Assembly (NCBI RefSeq): GCF_000006565.2
Contig: NC_031476.1
Span: 5,703,900-5,767,899 of the forward strand
Length of the DNA stretch: 64,000 nt
Origin: Toxoplasma gondii ME49
Lineage: Eukaryota > Apicomplexa > Conoidasida > Eucoccidiorida > Sarcocystidae
Reading direction: 5' to 3'
Shown piece by piece: positions 50,080-62,800 of this stretch; the stretch's first letter is position 1; each line of letters opens with the position of its first letter. Made by a program: the position numbers and the translations under genes. The notes under the pieces were generated by a model. The model was not told where the DNA came from. It worked only from the letters and a program-made list of their open reading frames with translations, and did not search any database.

Positions 50080-51063
50080 ATGCTCTGCTGCGTTGCAGAG
50101 ATATCGAAGCGCCACGAGACAGGCCATAAGGTAAGCTATACGCAAGAGATGAAACTCGTTCTCCCTCGGACTAGGGGCCCCAGGATCGAGTTGTTGCGGC
50201 GTGATATATCGAATGACAGCAATACGCGCCTGCCTGTCGGGTGAGAGGGTGTCTCAACACTCTCACAGGGCACATTTTGTATCGGTAGCCTGTAAAGGAA
50301 ATCCACCCAAGAGCCTGGTAGGTTTCCTAACCCACTAGAGAGTCTATCGGAACAGTTTACAAAAGATGTTGCCAAATGAGATGGCCTTCTCTGGCTGGAC
50401 ACTAGCCAGTTCTGCCTCTGGAGCCGATACGCACTGTTTCCATTGCTGTGCCACTTACCGGTGAGGTTGGCAGTCAGATCCCCCGAGAGTTTGACAAAAT
50501 GACGAGGCAGCAGGTCATTGAAAGTAACACAGTTCTAAGGTTTCCAGCGTTCTTACTAAATGCGAATACAATGTTTCATCCGGTGATATGTTACTGGCAG
50601 AAACATGCAGGAATTGAGTGACTAGCTGTAAGCTATGCGTAGTTGTTGGGGCCCTCAGAACGCGTGTGGAAAGTCGGTCGTCCTTTGCCTGGATGTTTGA
50701 GCATGGACGCCGTTTCTCAGGCGAAAATTTTTCTTCAAAATAATGATGTTTGTGGCAGGGAGAGACGCATGCTGCCCTGCCGTTGTCGCAACATAGGATT
50801 TGTTCCCTGTTTCCGCACTGTTTCTGGGAGAAAACCAAGACTCTCTCCGTCGCATTTACAACCCACCTGCTTCCTATCACTGGAAGCATGGAAGCGACGA
50901 ACCCAAGAATCTAAAGCAGATAATTGCTGACGGCCACACAAGAGTGGTGCATGGTCGTTTTACTCAGTTTTCCAAACCGACGACTGCGCCTGCTTTCCAC
51001 AACGGGGAGTTTTCCAAAGACACAGGCAAATCCACGAAAAAAACTGTTTGTCTACCTACCTAG
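50080..51063 (+). CDS. possible small gene, unknown function
   Basis: A first exon is possible at 50080-50130: ATG with MLCCVAEISKRHETGHK, then GTAAGC. A coding-looking terminal exon of about 75 codons runs from about 50832 to the stop at 51063. It reads RRIYNPPASYHWKHG, then LKQIIADGHTRVVHGRF and AFHNGEFSKDTG. The acceptor for this exon is uncertain (after CATAG at 50796 or CTGGGAG at 50831) and further exons may lie between. The composition, with few stops and Asn, His, Tyr and aromatic motifs, looks like protein, but I do not recognise the family. Confidence 0.35.
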
Positions 51064-51641
51064 CTCCTAATCCCCTTGAGCATCTCAGAACGCACAATTC
51101 CATACCGCATGCCTACCTATGTGTGGCACGTCCGCTGCCATCAAGGAGACGATCCATTTGACCCACTTGTAAATCTGCAGATTCGTTTCTGTCGCAAGCG
51201 CTGACTTCTTGCCATTGTCCGCAGCATGTCCCCAGACTGTTTGCTGACCAGTGCTTTCTCTGGCGTGATTGTTTTCTCTTCACTAGAGCGGCCGAATATC
51301 TCCCATCGGAAGTCCTACCACACAAACCGCCAGAAGAGCCCCGAAACAGAGGGAAACCGCTGTTTCGTGTTTCGCTTCATGACCCACTCTTAACAATATT
51401 CCCTTACGCCCGCCTGAAAAAGCGTCTCGCGAGAAAGTTGTAGATGGGGAGTGCGCCTGCCGCTCGCAACAGACAGCAGAGATCTGGACTGTTCCGCCTC
51501 TACCTTTTCAAGCAACGCACATCGCGGCTCCGCGTTTCGATACTGAAAACAGCACCCGTCACGTCAAGGCTCGAGCGACAGGCAAGAGAGGGAAACTCTC
51601 GCCAAATAAGCAAACACCAAGAACCGGAAATCGACTTCACA
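51064..51641. other. upstream region of the 14-3-3 gene
   Basis: Short spacer and probable 5' UTR. The 14-3-3 frame is open upstream to 51444, which could add 66 residues rich in Arg and Ser, but the family start at 51642 is preferred. Confidence 0.45.
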
Positions 51642-53534
51642 ATGGCGCGAGAGGAGAATTTGTACATGGCCAGATTGGCCGAAGAGACTGAGCGCTACGA
51701 GGATCTGGTGAGGATGAACAGAGAGGAGAACTGGCAGAGCTGAAGGGGCCCCAGAGTAGTCGCGTAAACAAGCGGAAATTATTTCGAGCTTCTCAGTTCC
51801 TACGCTGTGTCAGTTGCTCAGAGTCATACACGAGCAACACATGTGCGCACTTCCCTGCACTTTCCATTCAGACATTTCACTGTTAGTTGGAGAAATAAAC
51901 TCGCATGGTGGTATAATACCAGCACGCGATCTTAAAAAGAGCAAGGCAGCCGTTTTGTCGTGGGAAGAGGCGACGGGACGTGTTGGCACTCCGTGACAGC
52001 AATTGGATGTGGATTGCGTTTCTAGAGAAAAAAATATGTTTGGAGACACTCTAAAGCTATTCGGTCACGACGTAGAACGCGTGCACAGCCTTTCCCGATT
52101 CTAATCTCCGAGACTCACTGTCGAGGGTCTACTTACCCTGAGGCCAACAAAGAACCGAACGGGTCCTCTTACTGAATAAAGCTGTCCTTCTGGGCTACAC
52201 CTGCTCAGGTCAGACAAAGGTGAATGTGTGTGCCGTAGCTTGATCATGACACCCCGTGAGCTGTTTACATGACGGTTAATTCCAGCAGGTAATCTAAGCG
52301 ATGTGTACACCCGTGAAAACCACTGGGCATGGAGACGTGAAGAACTTTTTGCGACTTCGCAGTTTTCTGCCGCACCGCGCCAGACAACTGGTGCTTCAAC
52401 AAGAAACGCCGCTTGCGCGAGCCAGGAAAGGTTCTTTTCCCTATTCGTGTCTAAGGGCTTCTCACGTAGGCAGCGGATCCGTGAACAAGAGGGGATTATC
52501 CGAGGAAAACGCGGCAAAGGCTCAATTTGCTTATTTCTCCTACAGGTTCACTTCATGAGGAAGGTTGTGGAATCCGGCCAGGAGCTGAACGACGAAGAGA
52601 GGAATCTGCTGTCGGGTACGATCGCACACCCTAGGTAGCCTTCTAGACACAACTAGCTCCCAGAAGCTTGCTAGTCAAATGGGCAGCGAATCGCTTGTTC
52701 GCCTGTTGTTTTTTTAACTAAATACAGCCCAGTAATTTCAAACGCCTTTTCGTCTTCTGTGCATCGCATGGTAGAAGCTTGTGTCGGATTTCAATGGTTC
52801 ACGACGTTCGGGCTATTCCACATCCATATTTCTTACCTGAGGTCGAATCTAGCGTCTGACAGAGGACGTCCGCCCGTGACGCCACGAAAAGAACAAGACC
52901 CCGAGCCTTTTGGCGATTCAAAGTATCGCCCAAACCAGAAAAGCACCAGAATTTGTTGCCTAAACTCTAACGGGTACACATGCTTTACCACGTACGTATA
53001 GATCTACGCAGAGACAGATGCAGATACGTCTGTAGATTCAGACAGATACGTGTACGAGCATCTCCACATACCTGCATACTCTTGTGCCTGCGGCTGCGGC
53101 TTCGAACCATACAGTTCCGAGTACAGCATGTCCATTCCTCTGTGAGTTCGACGTTTTTTCCGGACTGCGAGGTTTTCCCGACTTTTTCCTTCTCCGAATC
53201 ATCGTGCCAGCTGTTCCTTGGTTTCCTCTCTTAGTTGGATACAAAAATATCGTCGGCGGTTTCCGATCCAGCTGGCGGTCTCTCGCTCTCATCGAGCAAC
53301 GCGACCTCGACGCCGGTTCTCTTCGACTGGTGGGCTTTTTGAAGAACTGTCCTTCAGAGAACTTGACATGGTTGCCTTGCCACTCTCTCGCTCTTCTTGG
53401 AATCTATCTAACTCTGAGCGCGTACCTCTCCTGCGAATCTTGCTCTCTCGCCTCTCTCTGTTCCCCGACGCCACTCTCCCTATTCTGTCTCCCGATCGTC
53501 TAACCAGTTATCTATCACCGCTTCCTCTATCTCT

Positions 53535-53571
<37 letters not shown>

Positions 53572-55059
53572 TTTGTGTGCGTAAATATGAATACGCAGTA
53601 TGTACGTACGGGTTCCTGCTTCACATGTGTGTTGAAGATTCAGTGTCCTCGTTTTGGCCCGCGCGACCTGACTCACTGCACCATGAGAAAAAGGATATCT
53701 GTCTGTGTGGACCGACGCAGACACAAGCAACACGTTCACGCTTGTCTTTCCGCCTGTCTACACGCTGCGCGAGAAACAGCCACTGTCGAGGGACCGTTCT
53801 CCGCGAGAATCGGAGATTCTGCGAGGCCGCAGCTGTTGAGACAAAACCACGGAGGATATGGTCTTTCAGAAATAAAGTCACGCTGTCCATGGAAGGCAAA
53901 GGAGCTTCCACGAACTGAATTTTTGACACGTGACTGGTTCACCTAGCCAGCACGATCCGGTTGTTTTGGAGCAACTTCCTTACGTAAAGGTGATACCTGT
54001 GTCCCAACACCACAGTCGGTACGAAGTCTAAAGGATGCAGCTGACGGTGAAGTGTTTAGGATTTAACCCGTTTGTATGTCGGAAATCTTAGGATCTCCTC
54101 ACCAATTACCGCCGGCGTCTCGAGCTTCAGCTGGAGGCCACATGCGACGAGGTCACCCAGTTGATCGACAAGCGTAAGACACCTTTTCGTCACCATCGTA
54201 TCGCATCAGTGAAAGAAACGCTTCGCATGGTGACTCGCTTTTCTCTCCAACGCATTCATGAACGTCTATCCATATACACACACATCATATATACTTTTTA
54301 TTTCAGCGAGTCATATGCAGACCTGGCAGCACCCACGCATATTTACAAGCGTCCATCAGTATCTCTAAAGATACGTTTCTACACCCAAGTAGAGAGGTGT
54401 TTATCCGGAAACACCTAAGCCTGCCAGCGCGTAGAAGTTTGAAAATTTTGGTTACAAAAAGGCACCTTGGTGTCGGCTTCTCGCATTCTGAGGCTGTGGT
54501 CGTGCACGCCTTTCGCTGGAAAAACCTTTGTACCACTGCGGGCTTCTGAATGCGGAGAACGAAACGGAAAAGAAAGCGGCTGCTTGAGGAGATCACGAAC
54601 ACCCCACGGCCAGACGTACAGATGAATAGAGATGCACTACTTTATGTAAGATCAATAATTTTCGGAGAAGAAGCATACACAGCGCTTTCTTTTCGAAACT
54701 CGTGCTACTCGCTGCCGACCACTGCCGGTCCGCTGTCGCTGGTGGTTTCCGTTTCCCTCTGTTCCACGTTTCTCTCCCTCGACATCGACTGGGGTGCTCT
54801 CTGCTTTGCTGGGTGCCCTTCCAGATTTACTACCAACGGCGACCAGCACGGACTGCAAGGCCTTCTATCTGAAAATGAAAGCCGACTATTGTCGCTATAT
54901 GTCGGAAGTGGCACAGGTCCCCTCTTGGCTGCACAGTCAACACTGGAGACTGTGGTTCATGGGTCACAAACACTTTTTTTCAACTCCACAGCTCTCTAAT
55001 TTGAAGCCTATGCCCTGGACAACCAGCTTCCGTCATCGCAGCGTTTAAAATATGCACCC

Positions 55060-55099
<40 letters not shown>

Positions 55100-55167
55100 G
55101 TATACAAGCATGTGTATAGGTACGCATATGTATATGTGTGTATATTTTTATGTGTAGGCAATGATGC

Positions 55168-55235
<68 letters not shown>

Positions 55236-56506
55236 GTAGGTGGAGAGCTGCTGCGCGACGTAGAATTCAAGGGAGATTTATAAGATCCTTGGATACCGGT
55301 ATCGCAGGTTTCTTGCGGTCATTGTTGCTGGAACAAGTGTCTGTATTGACACTCCCTGTCTGCTTGTCTTGGAATCCAGCTGTCTATCAACGCCCTTTTT
55401 CTCTCTAATATGGTTTACTCCTTCCTTCTCTGCACCGCTTTTCTGGTCAGGACGAAAAATTCCGAACTGTTGTTGAGACCGCTCATCGCGCCTACGAGGA
55501 GGTACCACATTCGCGTCTTTGTTGAAATTACGATAAAGCGCCACTATGCGTTCATCTATAGTTCTCTCGGCTTTTATGTGGACAAGGGTGAAAAGAGTTG
55601 TGCAGAGATATCGACCCACCGTCCTCTCCTCTGTCTATCTCTCTCGACCACCTCTCGCATCTCTCCATATACCACGGTATATAGAAAAGTATATACGTGA
55701 GCGTATGTACGTATATAATATATATATATATATATATATCAGTCTACTGATCTCGCACTGCTTTTACGTCTCTCTACCATCTCTCTATATGTTGCCCATC
55801 GACCTATATAATTACATATTTGTACATATATATATACAGAAAAAAACACATGTATATATATATATATATATATGCGTTTATGCATATATCTCTGTGTATG
55901 TATGTATATACATACATATATATATATATATATACATGTGTGTCGTTCTACCGTTTTCTGCGTACGTTTTTTGTTTCTGTGGATCGGCATCTGACTTCTC
56001 TGTGGTGGAGCTCTTGTCACATTATACCTTTCGTTTTTATCTCCATTCTTGTGTTAGAGATTCGCAATGCATTACTTTGCTTGCTAGGCATACGCCCTCG
56101 CAGAAGCCGAGCTTCCAGAATGCCACCCAGTTCGCCTTGGCATTGCACTTAACTACTCGGTCTTCTACTACGAGGCTCTCATCGAACCCGGTAACCCCCG
56201 CCCGATAGAAAACTTGCATGCATCGCTCTCCAGCGACGCTTTTCGCTTCGTCTGAAAACAGTGACATGCCTAGTTTCCTCTGTGTAGAAGAACCAATTTC
56301 TCCAGACCTTCTTGTCATCCACCTCTTCACGAACCGCATTTTCCGGTACCACACGGCTGGAAGAAGGACTCGCGAAGCTCATCGGGAAGACCCAAAAAGA
56401 CAGGCATACGTCACTGCAAATGATGTATGCATCTGTCTCTCCAAATAAAAAACTACATGCATAAAAATATGCATAAATGCATACGCAGTTGTACACCTCG
56501 ATATAC

Positions 56507-56539
<33 letters not shown>

Positions 56540-57940
56540 TGTATATTTATGTATATATATATGTATATTTATGTATATATATATATATGTATATTTATGT
56601 ATATATATATATATGTATATTTATGTATATATATGTATATGTATATGTGTGGGAGTTCGAGTACGTTCACGTGTGTGTGCATGTCAATCTCTCTCGCCAC
56701 ATCCAGACAAACGGAAACACAAACAAACAAGTCTGCGTTCCTGTGACTGCTGTGGACACGCGTGAAGGAGTTTCTCCCCACAGTGGGCGGGTGTTTTTTT
56801 TCTCTGCGGAAAACTTTTTCAGACAAGGCGTGCGAGTTAGCGAGAGCAGCCATCGACGCGAGCTCGGCAGTTGTGAACACTCTGGAGGAAGAGCAGGCAC
56901 AAGACACGTGAGAGCTCGAGATGCCCCGGCGACGAAAGAACCTGCGAAGGAAAACAAAAAAACCTCCACGGGCGTTACGTCGGATTCGTCGTGTGGTCCA
57001 AAACCTCTGACCCTCGTTACCTTGTTCACACGAACGTACCTGTGTGCCGGTGCGACGAATCAAGCTCTGCCCATTGGTCGAGCTGCTCATAAATCGTTAG
57101 ATAATTCCATGTCTCTATCGAGCTTCTTGTCTGCATACGTAAACAAATATACATGCATGAAGATATAAATATATATATATATTGTTCATAGATATGGTGG
57201 CATACAGACAGTCCTCTGCAGGCGCTGAGAATAAGAAACGTGCAGGTGTCCTCCGGTGAGAGCGCCTTCTTCGGGGTCGATGGAGACAAAAAGAAGCCAT
57301 CTTTTCGCGTCTTTGGAAGACGCTATCGCCATCAACGCCGCAGTCGGAAACGAAGGTTGAAAACTTGGAAGGCAACTCAGTCTCTGCATATACGCCGCGT
57401 CTCTGCATGCTTGCCCTTCTACGCTTTGTTCGCATGCCAATCCCTTTTTCTCTGCCGACGTTTCTTCAGCCTGGCGATGATGCAACTTCTCCAGGACAAC
57501 TTGGAACTCTGGACAACCGAGACGGTCAGATTTTCCTTCACGTTCGTCGCTGCTTCTTTCTGTCTCTCCTCGTTCTGTAGCTTCCTCGAGCCGTCTGTTC
57601 TTACAAGAAACAACACGAGAAAACTCGCCTAGATCTCTATGGATGTACAGATTACCTTACATATATACATTTATATATTGATAATAGAGATAAGCATGTG
57701 CAAATATTTATATATAGGGAAAACGGATATCTCGCCCTCGGTTGTGGTGAGACAACGTTTGTAGTTTGCATCTCTGGGGACCTCCGCCTTTCCGAGATAA
57801 GAAGCTTGGAATCCCCCCCCCTCCCCCCCCCCGCAGCGCGAATGGTTTTTTCTGTTTTTTCTCTTGCCTTTTCTGCGTCCTCTCTCTTGCAGCTCGAAGA
57901 GGGAGGGCCGCCCGAAGACGCGGTAGAGGAACAACTGTGA
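51642..57940 (+). CDS. 14-3-3 protein, divergent paralogue
   Basis: Phosphoserine-binding adaptor. Ten exons join in phase to give exactly 245 residues: 51642-51707, 52546-52615, 53235-53329, 54092-54173, 54825-54916, 55451-55501, 56097-56190, 56823-56907, 57470-57524 and 57893-57940. Family marks in order: [78 protein letters not shown], and [12 protein letters not shown]. The phosphopeptide pocket is kept (Lys49, Arg56, Arg128, Tyr129, Asn174). The usual GARR(A/S)SWR has become GGFRSSWR, and the IEQK region is altered, so this is not the canonical copy. The tail is short and acidic ([10 protein letters not shown]). The nine introns hold most of the window's large AT repeats. Assignment is near certain; splice sites are inferred. 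Confidence 0.95.
53539..53568 (+). repeat. (TA)n microsatellite
   Basis: TA dinucleotide run in the third intron of the 14-3-3 gene. Confidence 0.9.
55062..55237 (+). repeat. compound (TA)n array
   Basis: Two long TA blocks (55062-55099 and 55168-55237) joined by TA-rich sequence, in the intron before 14-3-3 exon 6. Confidence 0.9.
55713..55935 (+). repeat. (TA)n blocks
   Basis: Three TA runs (about 55713-55739, 55849-55873 and 55913-55935) with GTATGTATATACATACA linkers in the intron before exon 7. Confidence 0.85.
56503..56650 (+). repeat. TA-rich minisatellite, unit with TGTATATTTATGTA
   Basis: At least four copies of a 20-28 bp unit containing TGTATATTTATGTA followed by a variable TA run, in the intron before 14-3-3 exon 8. 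Unit length varies through the TA part. Confidence 0.85.
57813..57832 (+). repeat. C9-T-C10 tract
   Basis: Cytosine runs 60 bases before the acceptor of the last 14-3-3 exon. Confidence 0.85.
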
Positions 57941-59117
57941 AGATCCGACAACGAAAGTCGAAGCGAAAAATCCCGCTGCGACGTTCCAGATAGTCCTGAT
58001 CTCCGATTACCACTCGACCCCCACCTATTCATGCACACCTACGTTGAACCATATATACACATACATCCACATACATATATATATACCTCTGTGGCTGTTC
58101 TTTAGACAAAAATATGTATGGATGTCTTCTTCATTGTGGATTTAGAACTATATGTGTATAGAGATGTAAAGCAACCTGTACAGCTGTATCCCCAAATATA
58201 AATATATATACAAATAAACTTCCATTCTTTGTTTCGGTGGTCCATTTACGCGTATGTGTCGAAGCGGTGTGTGCGAGAAGGATTGTTTACTCGACGAGAA
58301 ATCGGAAAAAAGAGGAACAAGAACTTGCTGTTTTCTTTTCAAACCGCACCCCTTTCCCCGCCTTGTTTCCTGCCTCGCCAGAGGGTCCCCTGGCTCTCCG
58401 CATTGCGACTCTGAGAACTTGAACTCGTCACACGTCGAACGCAGGTGAATGCGGGAGCGGACGCACGCGCCTCCTCTCGTTCGCTGTGTGCTTCCTTCCG
58501 TTCTCGAGGAACATACGGGGCGTAGCGAGATCATTTAGACAGAACACTTTGACGCAGATGCGGCGAAGAAAGAACCTCAAGACCTTAACTGGATTTCCTA
58601 ACATTCTGGGGAGAGATAAAATGCAACGCGAGATGAATGCGCTTCCTCGGTCGTTCCTCCACACTCTGCGAGCTCGCGCCCTCAAGAAGAGAGCAACATG
58701 AAGGGCGAAGACGCGCCAGCCGGGAACCTAGCGTCTAAATAAACGACCGAGTGTCAACTTAGACGCACAGATCGCCACAATTTTCCCCTTGCACAGTTTG
58801 TGCCGACTTGACTCTCCTCAGTGTTTGACGTTGAGCAGTCCTTTGTGAGGAGAAAGAAAAGAGAACAAGAGACCATAAAACTTTGGAAAAGCAAAGTCGC
58901 TCTTCACACCACGCGCCGCAGTGATGAAGAGAGAACAGTCAATCGCGGCCTTTGTGGCCTGTCTGAACAGAATGCCAAGAAAAAAACGGAGTTACCTTGC
59001 TGAGAAAAACCAATCCCACACAACCCCTCAAGAAGGATAGCTACAAATAGACACGGCCCCCTTCAAAAGTACAACAAATCGAGATAAACACGTACCGACA
59101 CACAGGCACACAGACAT

Positions 59118-59173
<56 letters not shown>

Positions 59174-59426
59174 GCAGAGAGAGCGACGGACGTCCACATT
59201 TGAAAAAGTATATACGCATATTGATGTGTACGGAAATGTACAGGTAGCCGATGCAGCTGATCTCTGAGTTAAATGAGAGGCCTTCGTTAGGACGGCCTGA
59301 TTCTGTTCTCGAGGCAAAGTTCTTCCGTCCACACCACGCCTCTCGCTTCCCCATGCTGTTCCACAAGGAAGCGGCGTTGATCTACGCTTTTTTTTTTCTC
59401 GTCTCTTCATGCTTCTCGTCGTGACT
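57941..59426. other. convergent 3' region between 14-3-3 and AP-3 mu
   Basis: Holds the 3' UTRs of two convergent genes. A 71-codon plus-strand frame at 58486-58701 is basic and shows no family resemblance. TA repeats lie at 59117-59174. Confidence 0.5.
59117..59174 (+). repeat. (TA)n microsatellite
   Basis: TA runs with AATA interruptions in the 3' region of the AP-3 mu gene. Confidence 0.9.
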
Positions 59427-59768
59427 TCACCGACTCCGCGAATCGAGACGAAACTCGACAGAGCCTGCAGAGACAGACGCGAAGGAAGAACAGAGACGCG
59501 TTGAAGAAGTTCACCTCTCCACAGACTCAAAGAGACACCGAAACGGGACCTGGACGTACACGGAAAAATCTCGAAAAACATGTCCAACTGCGAATTTCAC
59601 TGTCCACCACGAGCACGAAAGCATGCAACACGAAAGAAATTGAGGCATACAAACGAGTGAGTTAAAGTGTTAGGTAAGCACACGTACATGAATGTATGTA
59701 TTTGTAAGTATGTATGTATTTGTATGTTTGCATGTATGCATATATATATATATATATATATATATGCA

Positions 59769-59804
<36 letters not shown>

Positions 59805-62800
59805 CCTGTATGGAGATGAAAACAACTGACGCCGAACCTTTCCTTTTCGTTGCGTCCTCAGGCCATACCACAGAAACAAGTTCCCAGATCGAGCTAGACT
59901 TCACGTAACAAACGTGATGAAAGGGGATGCCGACATCTACTCTCTTTACAGATGCATGTGTCTGAAGATGCATGGAGGGAGATGCACAGTTGTTTCTGCG
60001 TGAACAGCGAGACCTGCATGCGTCACAGAGACAAGTGAGGACAAGGGGAGAAACGCACCTGCAACTGTGCTGTATCGACACCCTTTGTAGGGCGGGATGT
60101 TGATGTTGGAGACATCGAGGGAATCGAGCTGGGGTCGCACACAGAGAAACACCAAGATAATAGCAAGATGATAGCCACCGTGTTCTCTCTCATTCTCATC
60201 ATGTCCACTCCTCGCGTGACGTGACCACTGTCCACTATTCTCACTCCTGTTGACTTCGTTTCCTCCTATCTCGCGACCCTCTCCACCCAACTCGAGTTTC
60301 TTCTTTTTCGCGGTCCTTGCGGCTTCGCGACTCTGAAAGAAAATCCTCCTCCGCTGACAGACGGCGAGCGTGGCGGTGGTCTCCCTCACTGCAGAGCACC
60401 TTGGATGCCCCCAGACGTTCTTCCTGTCTTTCATTGTTTCTCTCCTGCCCTCTGTCTTCTTCTTCCTCGTTCTTTCACTTTCCACCACACACAGCCGGGC
60501 GCCGCAGAAGCGAGGACAGGCGAATCAAACGAACGAGAGAGGGGAAATCAGACGGAGTGAAAAAGGTTGTTGGCCCTCCCTTTTGTGAGCGAGGGAATCT
60601 CTCGGTGCAGTTGCTCTTTTTTTGGAAGTCCGGGGCAGAGAGACAGTGGGAGAAAAGGAACGGCAGCTAGCTTGAAGCAGCGATGTGTGCGCAAAGTCGC
60701 TCCAGGGTGGGCGAACGCAATACGACGAGGAGACAGAGAAGGCGAGGTAGAGACAGGAAAGGCAGTCGCAACATCTGCATCAGACGTGTATGAAGCTTTG
60801 TCGCAGCGTTTCGCTGTGAGGCCTTTTGACGGGGAAGTCACTTTAACACAGGGAACTCCGCGCGGGTCGAACTCACCTTGAAGCCTGAGGGGAGCCAGCT
60901 TTTGATGAGGAACCGAGCCGACGCCACGAGACTGAACGGGGAGAAGAAGAGAGGAAAACTCGACACGAATGGCGACTCCTCGAGTGGTTGAACATCCCGG
61001 CAAGTGTTCACGCGGAACGATAACGGAACGGACAGGGAAATTCACAGAGCAAAAACAAGAAAAAGCGCAGCAGCAGAGCCGCCTTCACGCAGTGTCTTCA
61101 CCTCCACCCATTCTCCTTCTCATGACTTTCCACTATCAACCGGAACTTTACATACTTCACAACACAGCAGGCGAAGGGTCGCCCAGACACTTACGCAGAG
61201 GACAGACAGAACGAGACGCCAGCGAGGGAGAAGAAGCGTGCGAACCAGAGGACAGAAGAAACAAGAGAACAAGAGAAAGGAAAGACGAAAACGGAGAACA
61301 GGAGGGCGCAGAGGAAGGGGAATAAGGAGACAAAAAAGAGGAAGACGAGAGAGAAGAAGAACAAGAGCGAGCAGAAAGAGAACAAGAGAGAGAGGACAGC
61401 AAACAAGAGAGAGAAGGAGGAGAACGGGAGGGAGAAGAAGAAGGAAACCAAGCGGAAAGAGAAGAAAGGGAGCACAGGAGAAAGGTGACAATGAGGTAAA
61501 AAGAGGACGGGGAAGACAAGGCAAAGAACTGAAGGAAAAGATGGTATTCTTTTCTCTGCATACGTCGTTTCGCAGGGAGACAGGACGTCCACCCTTTCTG
61601 CCTCTTCGGCTACGAGAGTCAGCTGCAGGAGCAAACAAGGAAAGGATAAATAAAAAGGCCGTTCGTTTCTCCAATCGTCTGACACTCGGTATAAAGATGA
61701 CGAAACTGTGTATGCGGCAACACTAAACAGAACACGAAATTTAACGCCTCTGCGTCATTTCCACCGGGGCCACAGAAGCTCAGAAGACTCTGGTCCCCGT
61801 CACCTTTATTCATGTTTCCACTTTCACAAAATCAGATGCCGACAGACATGCATCGATCTACATAAATACTTTTACATATATATATGTATATATATATATA
61901 CATATGTGCACATGTATGCATACATAGGTACATATATATACACGCAGCTAGTTATGCAAATACCGATCCATATATATATATATATATATATGCATGCAGT
62001 CTGGAAGAGTAGATGAACGTCTTTGTCTAGCTGGATCACCACGACATGAAAAGAGCGACCGGTAGGACAAATGAGAAGTGCGACCATCCACGGAAAGGCA
62101 GGTGTACCCATGCAGATAAAAACATGTAGAGAGGTGGATAAATGTGCATGAGTTTTCACTTCACGTATACGGAGAAATCCGCGCGTCGCCTTTGCATGTG
62201 TCTACATTCGAATACATACGCATGCAAAAGGATATGTATGTTCAGTTACATGCTCAGTCGCGCGATAGACATCGGGAGCGGCGACAGAACAAAGGACGGG
62301 GAAGTCATGCGACGAAAACATTCAGCGATACATGCAGCAGGACGTCAAGAGAGAGATACGCGCATACGAATCGAGAGTTATGAAGATGCTGCTGTGTCGA
62401 CGGACTCACTGTTCCTTCTGCTTTTTGTGTGGGGGCATCGAAAGCGATAGAACCGACCTCCCAGAGGAGACACTGTGGACACACACCACAAAGGAAAAGA
62501 AAACCTGGCCTGCCCGAAGAGCTTTTAAAGCTGCTCTACAGAAAGTGAGATCTTGGTCCATGCAGCGTTTCTGTGCTGCACAAACGTCTACGCCTAGGGC
62601 AGAACACATAGGCAGACATCCTGCGTAGTGCATAACTACACATACACATCTCTACTTAAATATCTCGACATGCAGACAAGCAGATGTTTCCAGCACACAA
62701 CTGCGCCCTCAGAACCGTGCACCACAGAGTTCTCTCATGCCTCTGGGGACTTCGAGATCGCGTTGACGGTCGCGGAGACGCCTTCCAAGGTTACGCATGC

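Noticed and set aside
58486..58701. 71-codon plus-strand frame between 14-3-3 and AP-3 mu
   Set aside because: It lies in the convergent 3' region, is basic and featureless, and has no splice or homology support.
61004..61726. 240-codon plus-strand Arg/Lys/Glu frame
   Set aside because: It arises from the GA-rich tract inside an AP-3 mu intron. Composition alone explains the open frame.
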